Origin: Pseudomonas khorasanensis | Lineage (GTDB): Bacteria > Pseudomonadota > Gammaproteobacteria > Pseudomonadales > Pseudomonadaceae | NCBI RefSeq assembly: GCF_014268505.2 | Contig: NZ_JABWQP020000001.1 | Span: forward strand, 310,001-374,000 | Direction: 5' to 3' | Length of the DNA stretch: 64,000 bases | Shown here: piece after piece, positions 8,501-19,465 of the stretch | How positions within the stretch are numbered: position 1 is the stretch's first letter | How the letters are laid out: every line of letters starts with the position of its first letter | Position numbers and translations under genes: made by a program | The notes under the pieces: generated by a model | The model's input: the letters and a program-made list of their open reading frames with translations, nothing else | Databases searched by the model: none | Told to the model about the DNA's origin: nothing

Positions 8501-9790
8501 TTATTTGCGATCTTCCAGCGAAGTAATGTCACGCGACTCGTAACCCGTATAAAGCTGGCGCGGACGGCCAATCTTGTAGGGGCTCGAAAGCATTTCCTTC
8601 CAGTGCGAAATCCAGCCAACAGTACGTGCCAGCGCGAAAATCACGGTGAACATGCTGGTCGGAATGCCGATCGCTTTAAGGATGATCCCCGAATAGAAAT
8701 CGACGTTCGGGTACAGCGAGCGTTCGATGAAATACGGGTCGGTCAGGGCGATCTCTTCCAGGCGCATGGCCAGTTCGAGTTGTGGATCGTTGTTGATGCC
8801 CAGTTCCTTCAACACTTCATCGCAGGTCTGCTTCATCACGGTCGCGCGTGGGTCACGGTTCTTGTAAACCCGGTGACCGAAGCCCATCAACTTGAACGGA
8901 TCGTTCTTGTCCTTGGCCTTGGCGATGAACTTGTCGATGTTCGACACATCGCCAATCTCGTCGAGCATGGTCAGCACGGCTTCGTTCGCACCGCCGTGGG
9001 CAGGGCCCCACAGTGCGGCGATACCGGCGGCGATGCAGGCGAACGGGTTGGCACCCGAAGAGCCGGCCAGGCGTACGGTGGAGGTCGAAGCGTTCTGCTC
9101 GTGGTCGGCGTGGAGGATGAAGATCCGGTCCATGGCCTTGGCGAGTACCGGGCTGATCGGTTTGATCTCGCACGGGGTGTTGAACATCATGTGCAGGAAG
9201 TTTTCCGCGTACGTCAGGTCGTTGCGCGGGTACATCATGGGTTGGCCCATGGAGTACTTGTAAACCATCGCTGCCAGGGTCGGCATCTTGGCAACCAGAC
9301 GGATCGCGGAAATTTCGCGATGCTGCGGGTTATTGATGTCCAGGGAGTCGTGGTAGAAGGCCGAGAGGGCGCCGACTACACCGCACATGACCGCCATCGG
9401 GTGGGCGTCGCGACGGAAGCCGTTGAAAAAGGTTTTCAGCTGCTCGTGAACCATGGTGTGGTTTTTCACGGTGCTGACAAACTGGGCCTTCTGTTCTGCG
9501 GTCGGCAGCTCGCCATTGAGCAGCAGGTAGCAGGTTTCCAGATAGTCCGACTTTTCAGCCAGCTGTTCGATCGGGTAGCCGCGGTGCAACAAAATGCCGT
9601 TGTCGCCGTCGATATAGGTAATCTTCGATTCGCACGAGGCGGTCGACATGAAACCCGGGTCGAAAGTGAAGCGGCCCGTGGCCGTCAGGCCCCGAACATC
9701 GATTACATCGGGACCAACGGTGCCGGTTAAAATGGGCAGCTCGACGGGGGCTGCGCCCTCGATGATCAACTGCGCTTTTTTGTCAGCCAT
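8501..9790 (-). CDS. gltA: Citrate synthase (type II)
   Basis: A 429-residue citrate synthase, condensing acetyl-CoA and oxaloacetate to citrate at the entry to the TCA cycle. The catalytic elements are visible: the histidine in [12 protein letters not shown], the second histidine in [14 protein letters not shown] and the aspartate in NVDFYSG. The N-terminal ~50 residues with [26 protein letters not shown] mark the Gram-negative type II (hexameric, NADH-inhibited) class. The start at 9790 has AGGAGG five bases upstream. It is transcribed away from sdhC from a well-matched sigma-70 promoter. Full length, nothing odd. Confidence 0.98.
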   Translation of the reverse strand: MADKKAQLIIEGAAPVELPILTGTVGPDVIDVRGLTATGRFTFDPGFMSTASCESKITYIDGDNGILLHRGYPIEQLAEKSDYLETCYLLLNGELPTAEQKAQFVSTVKNHTMVHEQLKTFFNGFRRDAHPMAVMCGVVGALSAFYHDSLDINNPQHREISAIRLVAKMPTLAAMVYKYSMGQPMMYPRNDLTYAENFLHMMFNTPCEIKPISPVLAKAMDRIFILHADHEQNASTSTVRLAGSSGANPFACIAAGIAALWGPAHGGANEAVLTMLDEIGDVSNIDKFIAKAKDKNDPFKLMGFGHRVYKNRDPRATVMKQTCDEVLKELGINNDPQLELAMRLEEIALTDPYFIERSLYPNVDFYSGIILKAIGIPTSMFTVIFALARTVGWISHWKEMLSSPYKIGRPRQLYTGYESRDITSLEDRK

Positions 9791-9847
9791 GTGGCCTCCT
9801 ATTTATGCTTGAACCATCAGACAGACCCCCCACGCAGGGCCCGCACC

Positions 9848-9875
9848 ACTATAGTGAGATAAATTCGAATGTCAA
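9848..9875 (-). promoter_or_regulatory. Sigma-70 promoter of gltA
   Basis: On the minus strand TTGACA (9870-9875), 16-base spacer, TATAGT (9848-9853). Predicted start near 9841, about 50 bases before the gltA ATG. Confidence 0.8.
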
Positions 9876-9989
9876 TTTGCCTAAAGTCTTGCTCCAGAAG
9901 GCTTTAAGCCGACTTTTTCCTCGAAATTGCCTGCCATTTACGCCTTTTATGCAACTTGTGCAATCCGCTATTGGGGGTAGGTGAACGCG

Positions 9990-10018
9990 TTGTCATTAGT
10001 AGCCTAACTGTCTATACT
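9990..10018 (+). promoter_or_regulatory. Sigma-70 promoter of the sdh-suc block
   Basis: TTGTCA (9990-9995), 17-base spacer, TATACT (10013-10018). Transcription would begin near 10025, leaving a ~130-base leader before the sdhC GTG. It is back-to-back with the gltA promoter in the 363-base divergent region 9791-10153. Confidence 0.8.
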
Positions 10019-10153
10019 CGGCCACCGACCGCCAAGGGCTTTTGGGCTTGCTTTCATTGGGGGTCGCATCCCTGGGTGGTGGTTACCTGACCAGTGCACT
10101 CCCCAACAACTTTGCCCTGATTGTTAGGGGCTCTTCAGTGTGAAAAAAAAGCC

Positions 10154-10528
10154 GTGAAAAGCCAACGACCTGTAAACCTAGACCTAAGGACCATCAAACT
10201 CCCAGTCACTGCTTACACGTCCATTCTTCACCGTATCTCCGGTGTCATCCTCTTCGTGTGCCTTGCCATCATGCTTTACGCATTGGACAAGTCGCTGAGC
10301 TCCGAGGAAGGCTTCGGCCAGGTGAAAGCGTGTCTGACCAGTCCGCTAGCCAAGCTAGTGATTTGGGGCATCCTGTCCGCTCTGCTGTATCACCTGGTAG
10401 CCGGTGTGCGCCACTTGATCATGGACATGGGCATCGGTGAGACGCTGGAAGGCGGCAAACTGGGCTCGAAAATCGTTATCGCCGTTTCCGTGGTGGTAAT
10501 CGTTCTGGCAGGAGTCTGGATATGGTAA
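10154..10528 (+). CDS. sdhC: Succinate dehydrogenase cytochrome b556 subunit
   Basis: A 124-residue membrane anchor of complex II. It has three membrane helices and the family motif around LHRISGVILF and YHLVAGVRHLIMD, which carries the haem-ligand histidine and quinone-site residues. I start at GTG 10154 (reads MKSQRPVNLDLRTIKLP) preceded by an A/G-rich GAAAAAAAAG; a TTG at 10121 would add 11 unusual residues. The stop overlaps the sdhD start. First gene of sdhCDAB. Confidence 0.95.
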   Translation: MKSQRPVNLDLRTIKLPVTAYTSILHRISGVILFVCLAIMLYALDKSLSSEEGFGQVKACLTSPLAKLVIWGILSALLYHLVAGVRHLIMDMGIGETLEGGKLGSKIVIAVSVVVIVLAGVWIW

Positions 10529-10890
10529 CTAACGTCACTAACCTGTCGCGTTCGGGCCTCTATGACTGGATGGCACAGCGTGTGTCTGCGGTCGTTCTCG
10601 CGGCTTACTTCATCTTTCTGATCGGATACATCGTCGCCAACCCTGGCCTCGAGTATGCCCAGTGGCATGAACTGTTCGCCCACAACGGAATGCGTATTTT
10701 CAGCCTGCTGGCCCTTGTTGCTCTGGGCGCTCACGCCTGGGTCGGCATGTGGACCATCGCGACCGACTACCTGACGCCAATGGCGTTCGGCAAGTCCGCA
10801 ACGGCGATACGTTTCCTTTTCCAGGCAGTATGCGGCGTTGCGATGTTCGCTTACTTCGTCTGGGGTGTGCAGATTCTCTGGGGTATCTGA
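10522..10890 (+). CDS. sdhD: Succinate dehydrogenase membrane anchor subunit
   Basis: A 122-residue protein with three membrane helices. The N-terminal part SGLYDWMAQRVSAVVLAAY and HAWVGMWTIATDYL are typical of SdhD and, with SdhC, form the quinone-binding and haem site. Overlaps the end of sdhC by seven bases and is followed by sdhA after three bases, so all four subunits are translated from one message. Confidence 0.95.
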   Translation: MVTNVTNLSRSGLYDWMAQRVSAVVLAAYFIFLIGYIVANPGLEYAQWHELFAHNGMRIFSLLALVALGAHAWVGMWTIATDYLTPMAFGKSATAIRFLFQAVCGVAMFAYFVWGVQILWGI

Positions 10891-10893
10891 GTC

Positions 10894-12666
10894 ATGGCTA
10901 ACATTCCAACGATTTCTTTTGACGCCATCATTATTGGTGGTGGCGGTGCCGGCATGCGCGCTGCGCTGCAGCTGGCACAGGGCGGCCACAAGACTGCGGT
11001 GATCACCAAGGTTTTCCCGACCCGTTCGCACACTGTGTCCGCACAGGGCGGCATCACGTGCGCAATCGCGTCCGCTGACCCGAACGATGACTGGCGCTGG
11101 CACATGTACGATACCGTCAAGGGTTCCGACTACATCGGTGACCAGGACGCTATCGAATACATGTGTCAGGAAGGCCCGGCTGCCGTGTTCGAGCTGGACC
11201 ACATGGGTCTGCCATTCTCGCGTACCGAGCAGGGCCGCATCTATCAGCGTCCGTTCGGTGGTCAGTCCAAGGACTACGGCAAGGGCGGTCAGGCTGCACG
11301 TACTTGCGCTGCTTCCGACCGTACCGGTCACGCGCTGCTGCACACCCTTTATCAGGGCAACCTGAAAGCCGGTACCACGTTCCTGAACGAGTACTACGCG
11401 GTTGATCTGGTGAAAAACCAGGAAGGCGAATTTGTCGGTGTGATCGCAATCTGCATCGAAACCGGCGAAACCTCTTACATCCGCGCCAAAGCCACCGTAT
11501 TGGCTACAGGCGGCGCCGGTCGTATCTACGCTTCCACCACCAATGCCCTGATCAACACCGGTGACGGCGTCGGCATGGCTCTGCGTGCTGGCGTACCGGT
11601 ACAAGACATCGAAATGTGGCAGTTCCACCCGACCGGCATCGCCGGCGCCGGTGTACTGGTAACCGAAGGTTGCCGTGGTGAAGGTGGTTACCTGATCAAC
11701 AAGCACGGCGAGCGTTTCATGGAGCGTTATGCTCCGAACGCCAAAGACCTTGCCGGTCGTGACGTGGTTGCCCGTTCGATGGTGAAGGAAATCATCGCCG
11801 GCAACGGTTGCGGTCCGAATGGCGACCACGTAATGCTCAAGCTCGACCATTTGGGCGAGGAAGTGCTGCACAGCCGTCTGCCTGGCATCTGCGAACTGTC
11901 GAAGACTTTTGCGCACGTGGACCCGGTGGTTGCGCCGGTTCCGGTTGTTCCGACCTGCCACTACATGATGGGTGGCGTTGCCACCAATATTCATGGTCAG
12001 GCAATCACCCAGAACGCCGAAGGCGTTGATCAGATCATTCCTGGTCTGTTCGCGGTAGGTGAAGTGGCTTGCGTATCGGTACACGGTGCCAACCGTCTGG
12101 GCGGCAACTCGCTGCTCGACCTGGTGGTATTCGGTCGCGCTGCCGGCCTGCACCTGGAAAAGGCGCTGACCGACGGCATCGAATACGACGACGCTACCGA
12201 GTCCGACATCGAAGCTGCACTGTCGCGTCTGAACGCGCTGAACAACCGTACCGACGGTGAAGACGTTGCTACCCTGCGTCGCGAGCTGCAAAGCTGCATG
12301 CAGAACTACTTCGGTGTGTTCCGGACTGGCGAATACATGCAGAAGGGCATCGCTCAGCTGGCCGATCTGCGCAAGCGTATCGCCAACGTGAAGATCAACG
12401 ATAAATCGCAGGCGTTCAACACTGCACGTATCGAAGCGCTGGAGCTGCAAAACCTGCTGGAAGTGGCTGAAGCTACCGCCATTGCGGCCGAAGTACGTAA
12501 AGAGTCCCGCGGCGCTCACGCCCGTGAAGACTTCGAAGACCGCGATGACGAAAACTGGCTGTGCCACACCCTGTACTTCCCGGGTGACAAGCGAGTCACC
12601 AAACGTGCCGTGAACTTCTCGCCGAAAACTGTTCCGACTTTCGAACCTAAAGTCCGGACTTATTAA
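10894..12666 (+). CDS. sdhA: Succinate dehydrogenase flavoprotein subunit
   Basis: A 590-residue catalytic subunit that oxidises succinate to fumarate. The dinucleotide fold GGGGAG lies at residues 15-20; the FAD-linking histidine is His46 in [11 protein letters not shown]; the substrate and catalytic region includes [20 protein letters not shown] and GRDVVARSM. Length equals the E. coli enzyme. The context with sdhC, sdhD and sdhB excludes the paralogous fumarate reductase and L-aspartate oxidase. Confidence 0.98.
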   Translation: MANIPTISFDAIIIGGGGAGMRAALQLAQGGHKTAVITKVFPTRSHTVSAQGGITCAIASADPNDDWRWHMYDTVKGSDYIGDQDAIEYMCQEGPAAVFELDHMGLPFSRTEQGRIYQRPFGGQSKDYGKGGQAARTCAASDRTGHALLHTLYQGNLKAGTTFLNEYYAVDLVKNQEGEFVGVIAICIETGETSYIRAKATVLATGGAGRIYASTTNALINTGDGVGMALRAGVPVQDIEMWQFHPTGIAGAGVLVTEGCRGEGGYLINKHGERFMERYAPNAKDLAGRDVVARSMVKEIIAGNGCGPNGDHVMLKLDHLGEEVLHSRLPGICELSKTFAHVDPVVAPVPVVPTCHYMMGGVATNIHGQAITQNAEGVDQIIPGLFAVGEVACVSVHGANRLGGNSLLDLVVFGRAAGLHLEKALTDGIEYDDATESDIEAALSRLNALNNRTDGEDVATLRRELQSCMQNYFGVFRTGEYMQKGIAQLADLRKRIANVKINDKSQAFNTARIEALELQNLLEVAEATAIAAEVRKESRGAHAREDFEDRDDENWLCHTLYFPGDKRVTKRAVNFSPKTVPTFEPKVRTY

Positions 12667-12677
12667 GGGTGACCGCC

Positions 12678-13382
12678 ATGTTGCAAGTCAGTGTTTATCG
12701 CTACAACCCTGATCAGGACGCTGCGCCGTTCATGCAGGATTTCCAGGTCGATACCGGTGGTAAGGACCTGATGGTGCTGGACGTGCTGGCCCTGATCAAA
12801 GAGCAGGACGAGGGTTTCTCCTATCGTCGCTCTTGCCGTGAAGGCGTCTGCGGTTCCGACGGCATGAATATCAACGGCAAGAACGGCCTGGCGTGCATCA
12901 CGCCGCTGTCCGCCGTTGTGAAAGGTAACAAGCTGATCGTTCGTCCGCTGCCAGGTTTGCCGGTTATCCGTGACCTGGTTGTCGATATGAGCATCTTCTA
13001 CAAGCAATACGAGAAGGTGAAGCCTTACCTGCAGAACGACACGCCGGCCCCGGCCATCGAGCGTCTGCAGTCGCCAGAAGAGCGCGAAAAGCTCGACGGT
13101 CTGTACGAGTGCATCCTGTGCGCCTGCTGCTCGACCTCTTGCCCGTCCTTCTGGTGGAACCCGGACAAGTTCCTGGGTCCTGCTGCGCTGCTGCAAGCCT
13201 ATCGCTTCCTGGCAGACAGCCGTGACACCAAGACCAGCGAGCGTCTGGCTTCACTTGACGACCCCTTCAGCGTTTTCCGCTGCCGGGGCATCATGAACTG
13301 CGTCAACGTATGTCCGAAAGGCCTGAACCCGACTAAGGCCATCGGTCACATCCGTAACATGTTGCTTTCAAGCGGCGTGTGA
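12678..13382 (+). CDS. sdhB: Succinate dehydrogenase iron-sulphur subunit
   Basis: A 234-residue subunit carrying the three Fe-S centres. The [2Fe-2S] ligands are Cys53, Cys58, Asp61 and Cys73 (RSCREGVCGSDGMN); the [4Fe-4S] and [3Fe-4S] ligands lie in CILCACCSTSCP (Cys145-Cys155) and CRGIMNCVNVCPKGLNP (Cys202-Cys212). I chose the ATG at 12678 (MLQVSVYRYNP), with AAGGGTG before it, over GTG 12669. Last gene of the sdh part of the block. Confidence 0.97.
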   Translation: MLQVSVYRYNPDQDAAPFMQDFQVDTGGKDLMVLDVLALIKEQDEGFSYRRSCREGVCGSDGMNINGKNGLACITPLSAVVKGNKLIVRPLPGLPVIRDLVVDMSIFYKQYEKVKPYLQNDTPAPAIERLQSPEEREKLDGLYECILCACCSTSCPSFWWNPDKFLGPAALLQAYRFLADSRDTKTSERLASLDDPFSVFRCRGIMNCVNVCPKGLNPTKAIGHIRNMLLSSGV

Positions 13383-13489
13383 TTCAGCTGCTGTAACCGT
13401 TGCACCGTAGAGGCTGTGGCGCGGGCTTCAACCCGCGTCATGGCTATAACCAGAGTCGTAGCCAAAAGCTGCAGCTCTTCTTTTGAAGA

Positions 13490-13633
13490 AATGAGACAAG
13501 CAGGGGCATCCGGGCTGGTACCCGGACTATCAGTGTGATCCTAGGTGGCTTGTTTTAGTCGCTGCATTCGGACTTCTGCAAGTTTGCTCGGTGTCGACAC
13601 CGATGGTGTTCCCCTAACCGAGGGTGACCAAGC
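13490..13633 (+). ncRNA. Structured sucA leader, candidate sucA-II RNA motif
   Basis: The 251-base gap before sucA holds several strong hairpins: CGCGGG/CCCGCG near 13420-13437, TCCGGG/CCCGGA near 13509-13526, and CGGTGTCGACACCG just before the ribosome-binding site. CTCGGT can pair either with the nearby ACCGA or with ACCGAG next to the AGGGTG Shine-Dalgarno, so two exclusive folds are possible. A conserved RNA called sucA-II is known upstream of sucA in Pseudomonas; that this is it is inferred from position and structure, not from a covariance search. Confidence 0.55.
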
Positions 13634-16465
13634 ATGCAAGAAAGCGTGATGCAGCGCATGTGGAACAGCGCCTACCTTTCAGGTGGAAACGCTGCCTATG
13701 TGGAAGAGCTTTATGAGCTCTACCTGCACGACCCTAACGCTGTGCCAGAAGAGTGGCGCACCTACTTTCAGAAGTTGCCCGCCGACGGCAGCTCTGCCAC
13801 TGATGTTTCGCACTCGACGATTCGCGATCATTTCGTGCTGCTGGCAAAGAACCAGCGCCGCGCCCAACCGGTTTCCGCCGGCAGCGTGAGCAGTGAGCAC
13901 GAGAAGAAGCAAGTTGAAGTGCTGCGATTGATCCAGGCCTACCGTATGCGTGGCCACCAGGCAGCTCAGCTTGACCCGCTGGGGCTGTGGCAGCGTCCTG
14001 CACCTGCAGACCTGTCGATCAATCATTACGGCTTGACCAATGCCGATCTTGATACGACCTTCCGTGCCGGCGACCTGTTCATCGGCAAAGAGGAAGCGAG
14101 CCTACGCGAAATTCACGAAGCGTTGCAGCAGACATATTGCCGCACCATCGGCGCTGAATTTACGCACATCACCGATTCCGAGCAGCGCCAGTGGTTCCAG
14201 CAGCGTCTGGAAAGCGTGCGGGGTCGTCCGACGTACTCCGCCGACATCAAGAGCCATCTGCTTGAGCGCGTGACTGCCGGTGAAGGCCTGGAAAAATACC
14301 TGGGCACCAAATACCCGGGCACCAAGCGTTTCGGTCTGGAAGGCGGCGAAAGCCTGATTCCGATGCTCGACGAACTGATCCAGCGTTCCGGTTCCTACGG
14401 CACCAAGGAAGTCGTCATCGGCATGGCCCACCGTGGCCGTCTGAACGTTCTGGTCAACACCTTCGGCAAGAACCCGCGTGAGCTGTTCGACGAGTTCGAA
14501 GGCAAGAAGAAGGTCGAGCTGGGTTCCGGTGACGTCAAATACCACCAGGGCTTCTCGTCCAACGTGATGACCACCGGCGGTGAAGTTCACCTCGCCATGG
14601 CATTCAACCCGTCCCACCTGGAAATCGTTTCTCCGGTGGTCGAAGGTTCGGTGCGCGCCCGTCAGGACCGTCGTAACGACCTGACCGGTGAGAAGGTGCT
14701 GCCGATCTCCATCCACGGTGACGCTGCGTTCGCAGGTCAGGGCGTGGTCATGGAAACCTTCCAGATGTCGCAGACCCGCGGTTTCAAGACCGGCGGTACC
14801 GTGCACATCGTGATCAACAACCAGGTCGGTTTCACCATCAGCAACCCGCTGGACTCGCGCTCCACCGAGTACGCCACCGACGTTGCCAAGATGATCCAGG
14901 CGCCGATTCTCCATGTGAATGGCGATGATCCGGAAGCCGTATTGTTCGTGACCCAGCTGGCCATCGATTACCGCATGCAGTTCAAGCGTGACGTGGTGAT
15001 CGATCTGGTCTGCTACCGTCGTCGCGGCCACAACGAGGCCGACGAGCCAAGCGGCACCCAGCCGCTGATGTATCAGCAGATCACCAAGCAGCGCACTACC
15101 CGTGAGCTGTACGCTGAACGCCTGACCCAGGCCGGTGTGCTCGACGCTGAACGTGTTCAGGCCAAGGTCGACGAATATCGCAACGCGCTGGACAACGGTC
15201 TGCATGTTGTGAAAAGCCTGGTCAAAGAGCCGAACAAAGAGCTGTTCGTGGACTGGCGTCCGTACCTGGGCCACGCCTGGACTGCGCGTCACGACACACG
15301 CTTTGATCTCAAGACCCTGCAGGAACTGTCCGCCAAGCTGCTGGAAATTCCGGACGGCTTCGTGGTTCAGCGTCAGGTCGCGAAGATCTACGAAGACCGT
15401 CAGAAGATGCAAGCCGGCGGCCTGCCGATCAACTGGGGTTACGCCGAAACCATGGCGTACGCGACCCTGGCGTTCGAAGGTCACCCGATCCGCATGACCG
15501 GCCAGGACATCGGCCGCGGTACGTTCTCGCACCGTCACGCTGTGCTGCACAACCAGAAAGACGCGGGCACCTACATTCCGCTGCAGAACCTGTACGACGG
15601 TCAGCCACGTTTTGACCTGTACGACTCGTTCCTCTCTGAAGAAGCGGTCCTGGCGTTCGAATACGGTTACTCGACCACCACGCCAAACGCGCTGGTGATC
15701 TGGGAAGCCCAGTTCGGCGACTTCGCTAACGGTGCACAGGTTGTAATCGACCAGTTCATCACCAGTGGCGAGCACAAGTGGGGCCGTCTCTGCGGTCTGA
15801 CCATGCTGTTGCCGCACGGTTACGAAGGTCAGGGCCCTGAGCACAGCTCGGCACGTCTTGAGCGTTACCTGCAGCTGTGCGCCGAGCACAACATTCAGGT
15901 GTGCATGCCGACCACGCCGGCACAGATCTACCACTTGCTGCGTCGTCAGGTGATTCGCCCGCTGCGCAAGCCGCTGGTCGTTCTGACGCCGAAGTCGCTG
16001 CTGCGCCACAAGCTGGCCATCTCGACGCTGGAAGATCTGGCCGAAGGTTCGTTCCAGACCGTGATCCCGGAAATCGACGCACTGGACCCGAAAAAGGTCG
16101 AGCGTGTGGTTCTGTGCAGCGGCAAGGTCTACTACGACCTGCTGGAAAAACGCCGTGCCGAAGGCCGCGAAGATATCGCCATCGTGCGTATCGAGCAGCT
16201 GTATCCGTTCCCTGAGGACGACTTGAAAGAAGTCCTGGCTCCGTACACCAACGTCAAACATGCCGTCTGGTGTCAGGAAGAGCCGATGAACCAGGGCGCC
16301 TGGTACTGCAGTCAGCACCACTTGCGTCGCAGCATCGCTAACCTCGACAAGACTCTCGTACTTGAGTACGCGGGCCGTGAGGCTTCGGCTGCACCTGCCT
16401 GTGGTTACGCATCGATGCACGCCGAGCAGCAGGAACAACTGCTGCAAGCCGCGTTTACCGTTTAA
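13634..16465 (+). CDS. sucA: 2-oxoglutarate dehydrogenase E1 component
   Basis: A 943-residue thiamine-diphosphate enzyme that decarboxylates 2-oxoglutarate and transfers the succinyl group to SucB. Landmarks: N-terminal E2-binding segment WNSAYLSGGNAAYVEELYELYL; MAHRGRLNVLVNT; the ThDP/Mg motif beginning HGDAAFAGQGVVME and ending NNQVGFT; and the C-terminal EEPMNQGAW. Length matches E. coli SucA (933). The ATG follows GAGGGTG. The gene is separated from sdhB by a structured leader and followed by sucB after 42 bases. Confidence 0.98.
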   Translation: MQESVMQRMWNSAYLSGGNAAYVEELYELYLHDPNAVPEEWRTYFQKLPADGSSATDVSHSTIRDHFVLLAKNQRRAQPVSAGSVSSEHEKKQVEVLRLIQAYRMRGHQAAQLDPLGLWQRPAPADLSINHYGLTNADLDTTFRAGDLFIGKEEASLREIHEALQQTYCRTIGAEFTHITDSEQRQWFQQRLESVRGRPTYSADIKSHLLERVTAGEGLEKYLGTKYPGTKRFGLEGGESLIPMLDELIQRSGSYGTKEVVIGMAHRGRLNVLVNTFGKNPRELFDEFEGKKKVELGSGDVKYHQGFSSNVMTTGGEVHLAMAFNPSHLEIVSPVVEGSVRARQDRRNDLTGEKVLPISIHGDAAFAGQGVVMETFQMSQTRGFKTGGTVHIVINNQVGFTISNPLDSRSTEYATDVAKMIQAPILHVNGDDPEAVLFVTQLAIDYRMQFKRDVVIDLVCYRRRGHNEADEPSGTQPLMYQQITKQRTTRELYAERLTQAGVLDAERVQAKVDEYRNALDNGLHVVKSLVKEPNKELFVDWRPYLGHAWTARHDTRFDLKTLQELSAKLLEIPDGFVVQRQVAKIYEDRQKMQAGGLPINWGYAETMAYATLAFEGHPIRMTGQDIGRGTFSHRHAVLHNQKDAGTYIPLQNLYDGQPRFDLYDSFLSEEAVLAFEYGYSTTTPNALVIWEAQFGDFANGAQVVIDQFITSGEHKWGRLCGLTMLLPHGYEGQGPEHSSARLERYLQLCAEHNIQVCMPTTPAQIYHLLRRQVIRPLRKPLVVLTPKSLLRHKLAISTLEDLAEGSFQTVIPEIDALDPKKVERVVLCSGKVYYDLLEKRRAEGREDIAIVRIEQLYPFPEDDLKEVLAPYTNVKHAVWCQEEPMNQGAWYCSQHHLRRSIANLDKTLVLEYAGREASAAPACGYASMHAEQQEQLLQAAFTV

Positions 16466-16507
16466 TGCCTTCGCGCACCTGAAACCGAATTTAAGGAACC
16501 ACAGATA

Positions 16508-17731
16508 ATGGCTATCGAGATCAAAGCCCCCACTTTCCCGGAATCGGTTGCCGATGGCACCGTTGCCACCTGGCACAAAAAACCGGGCGAAGCCGTCAAG
16601 CGTGACGACCTGATCGTCGACATCGAAACTGACAAGGTCGTGCTGGAAGTTCTGGCTACCGCTGACGGCGTGCTGGGCGCAATCGTCAAGAACGAAGGCG
16701 ACACCGTTCTGTCCGACGAAGTCCTGGGCTCGATCGAAGAGGGCGGCGCTGCTGCCGCTGCTCCGGCTGCCGCTGCTGCTCCGGCCGCTGCCGCCGCTGC
16801 CCCGGCTGCTGCCGACGGCGAAGATGACCCGATCGCTGCTCCGGCCGCGCGCAAGCTGGCCGAAGAAAACGGCATCAACATCGCTTCCGTTGCCGGCACC
16901 GGCAAAGGCGGTCGTGTGACCAAGGAAGACGTGGTTGCAGCGGTTGCTGCCAAGAAAGCCGCTCCGGCTGCCGCGCCTGCCAAGGCTGCTGCCCCTTCGG
17001 CTGCCGCTCCTGTGTTCGCCGCCGGCGACCGCATCGAGAAGCGCGTACCGATGACCCGCGTTCGCGCCACCGTGGCCAAGCGTCTGGTTGAAGCTCAGTC
17101 GAACATGGCGATGCTGACTACTTTCAACGAAGTCGACATGACCGAAGTCATGGCCCTGCGTTCGAAGTACAAGGATCTGTTCGAGAAGTCCCACAACGGC
17201 GTACGCCTGGGCTTCATGTCGTTCTTCGTCAAGGCTGCCACCGAAGCGCTGAAACGCTTCCCGGCGGTCAACGCTTCGATCGACGGCGCCGACATCGTTT
17301 ACCACGGCTACGCTGACATCGGCGTTGCCGTTTCCAGCGACCGTGGCCTGGTGGTACCGGTTCTGCGTAACGCCGAGCTGATGAGCCTGGCCGAAATCGA
17401 AGGCGGCATCGCAACATTCGGCAAAAAAGCCCGTGACGGCAAACTGTCGATGGACGAGATGACCGGTGGTACCTTCACCATCACCAACGGTGGTACCTTC
17501 GGTTCCATGATGTCGACCCCGATCGTCAACCCGCCACAGGCAGCGATTCTGGGCATGCACAACATCATCCAGCGTCCGATGGCCATCAACGGTCAGGTCG
17601 TTATCCGTCCGATGATGTACCTGGCACTGTCCTACGATCACCGTCTGATCGATGGCAAAGAAGCTGTGACCTTCCTGGTGACCATCAAGAACCTGCTGGA
17701 AGATCCGGCTCGTCTGTTGCTGGATATTTGA
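16508..17731 (+). CDS. sucB: Dihydrolipoyl succinyltransferase E2 component
   Basis: A 407-residue E2 core of the 2-oxoglutarate dehydrogenase complex. One lipoyl domain (residues 1-76) carries the lipoylated Lys43 in IETDKVVLE. An Ala/Pro-rich linker (~78-105) leads to the E1/E3-binding domain (~106-145), a second Ala-rich linker, and the catalytic domain whose C-terminal SYDHRLIDG holds His378 and Asp382. Order and length are standard. The linkers are very GC-rich alanine repeats. Confidence 0.98.
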   Translation: MAIEIKAPTFPESVADGTVATWHKKPGEAVKRDDLIVDIETDKVVLEVLATADGVLGAIVKNEGDTVLSDEVLGSIEEGGAAAAAPAAAAAPAAAAAAPAAADGEDDPIAAPAARKLAEENGINIASVAGTGKGGRVTKEDVVAAVAAKKAAPAAAPAKAAAPSAAAPVFAAGDRIEKRVPMTRVRATVAKRLVEAQSNMAMLTTFNEVDMTEVMALRSKYKDLFEKSHNGVRLGFMSFFVKAATEALKRFPAVNASIDGADIVYHGYADIGVAVSSDRGLVVPVLRNAELMSLAEIEGGIATFGKKARDGKLSMDEMTGGTFTITNGGTFGSMMSTPIVNPPQAAILGMHNIIQRPMAINGQVVIRPMMYLALSYDHRLIDGKEAVTFLVTIKNLLEDPARLLLDI

Positions 17732-17739
17732 TAGAAGCA

Positions 17740-17815
17740 GCTGCAAGTCTCAAGCTGCAAGCTGCAAGTAAACGCAGTTTGGCTTGAGGCTTGCGGCTTC
17801 ACGCTTGCTGCAAAA
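17740..17815. repeat. Degenerate AAGCTGCAAG repeat between sucB and lpdG
   Basis: The 98-base gap carries GCTGCAAG copies forward (GCTGCAAGTCTCAAGCTGCA then AGCTGCAAG) and inverted (GGCTTGAGGCTTGCGGCTTC, CTTGCTGC) copies. They can fold into a long hairpin around AAACGCAGTTT. It resembles the simple AAGCTTGCAGCT-type repeats scattered in Pseudomonas intergenic regions, here inside an operon. Confidence 0.7.
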
Positions 17816-17829
17816 AAGAGGATTTTTGA

Positions 17830-19266
<1,437 letters not shown>

Positions 19267-19465
19267 CAGACAATAAGAAACCACGGCGGCAACGGCCCGT
19301 CGTGAGCCTTGCGAGCAAGACTCACCGCGGAATGTCCGCCGGACGCAGTCTTGCGTAGCTGAACCGGTTGTCCGGAAAGCTGCGCAAGCAGCAGTCACAG
19401 GTGGCGCGGCACTCATCACGAGCGCAGCGCCGAATGCGCAGTACCTAACGAAGACGGTAAAAAGC
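19267..19465 (+). ncRNA. Structured sucC leader, candidate sucC RNA motif
   Basis: The 199-base gap before sucC is rich in short inverted repeats (CTTGC-GA-GCAAG, TCCG-C-CGGA, CCGG-TTGT-CCGG, GCGCAGCGCCGAATGCGC). A conserved RNA element termed sucC is known upstream of Pseudomonas sucC genes and is thought to act in cis. Assignment is by position and hairpin content only. Confidence 0.5.

Noticed and set aside
10390..12567. 725-residue minus-strand frame opposite sdhD and sdhA
   Set aside because: Antisense to conserved succinate dehydrogenase subunits with all cofactor motifs intact.
14102..17746. 1214-residue open frame on the minus strand across sucA and sucB
   Set aside because: It lies antisense to two unmistakable enzymes; long antisense frames are common in GC-rich DNA with strong codon bias, and the translation has no family look.
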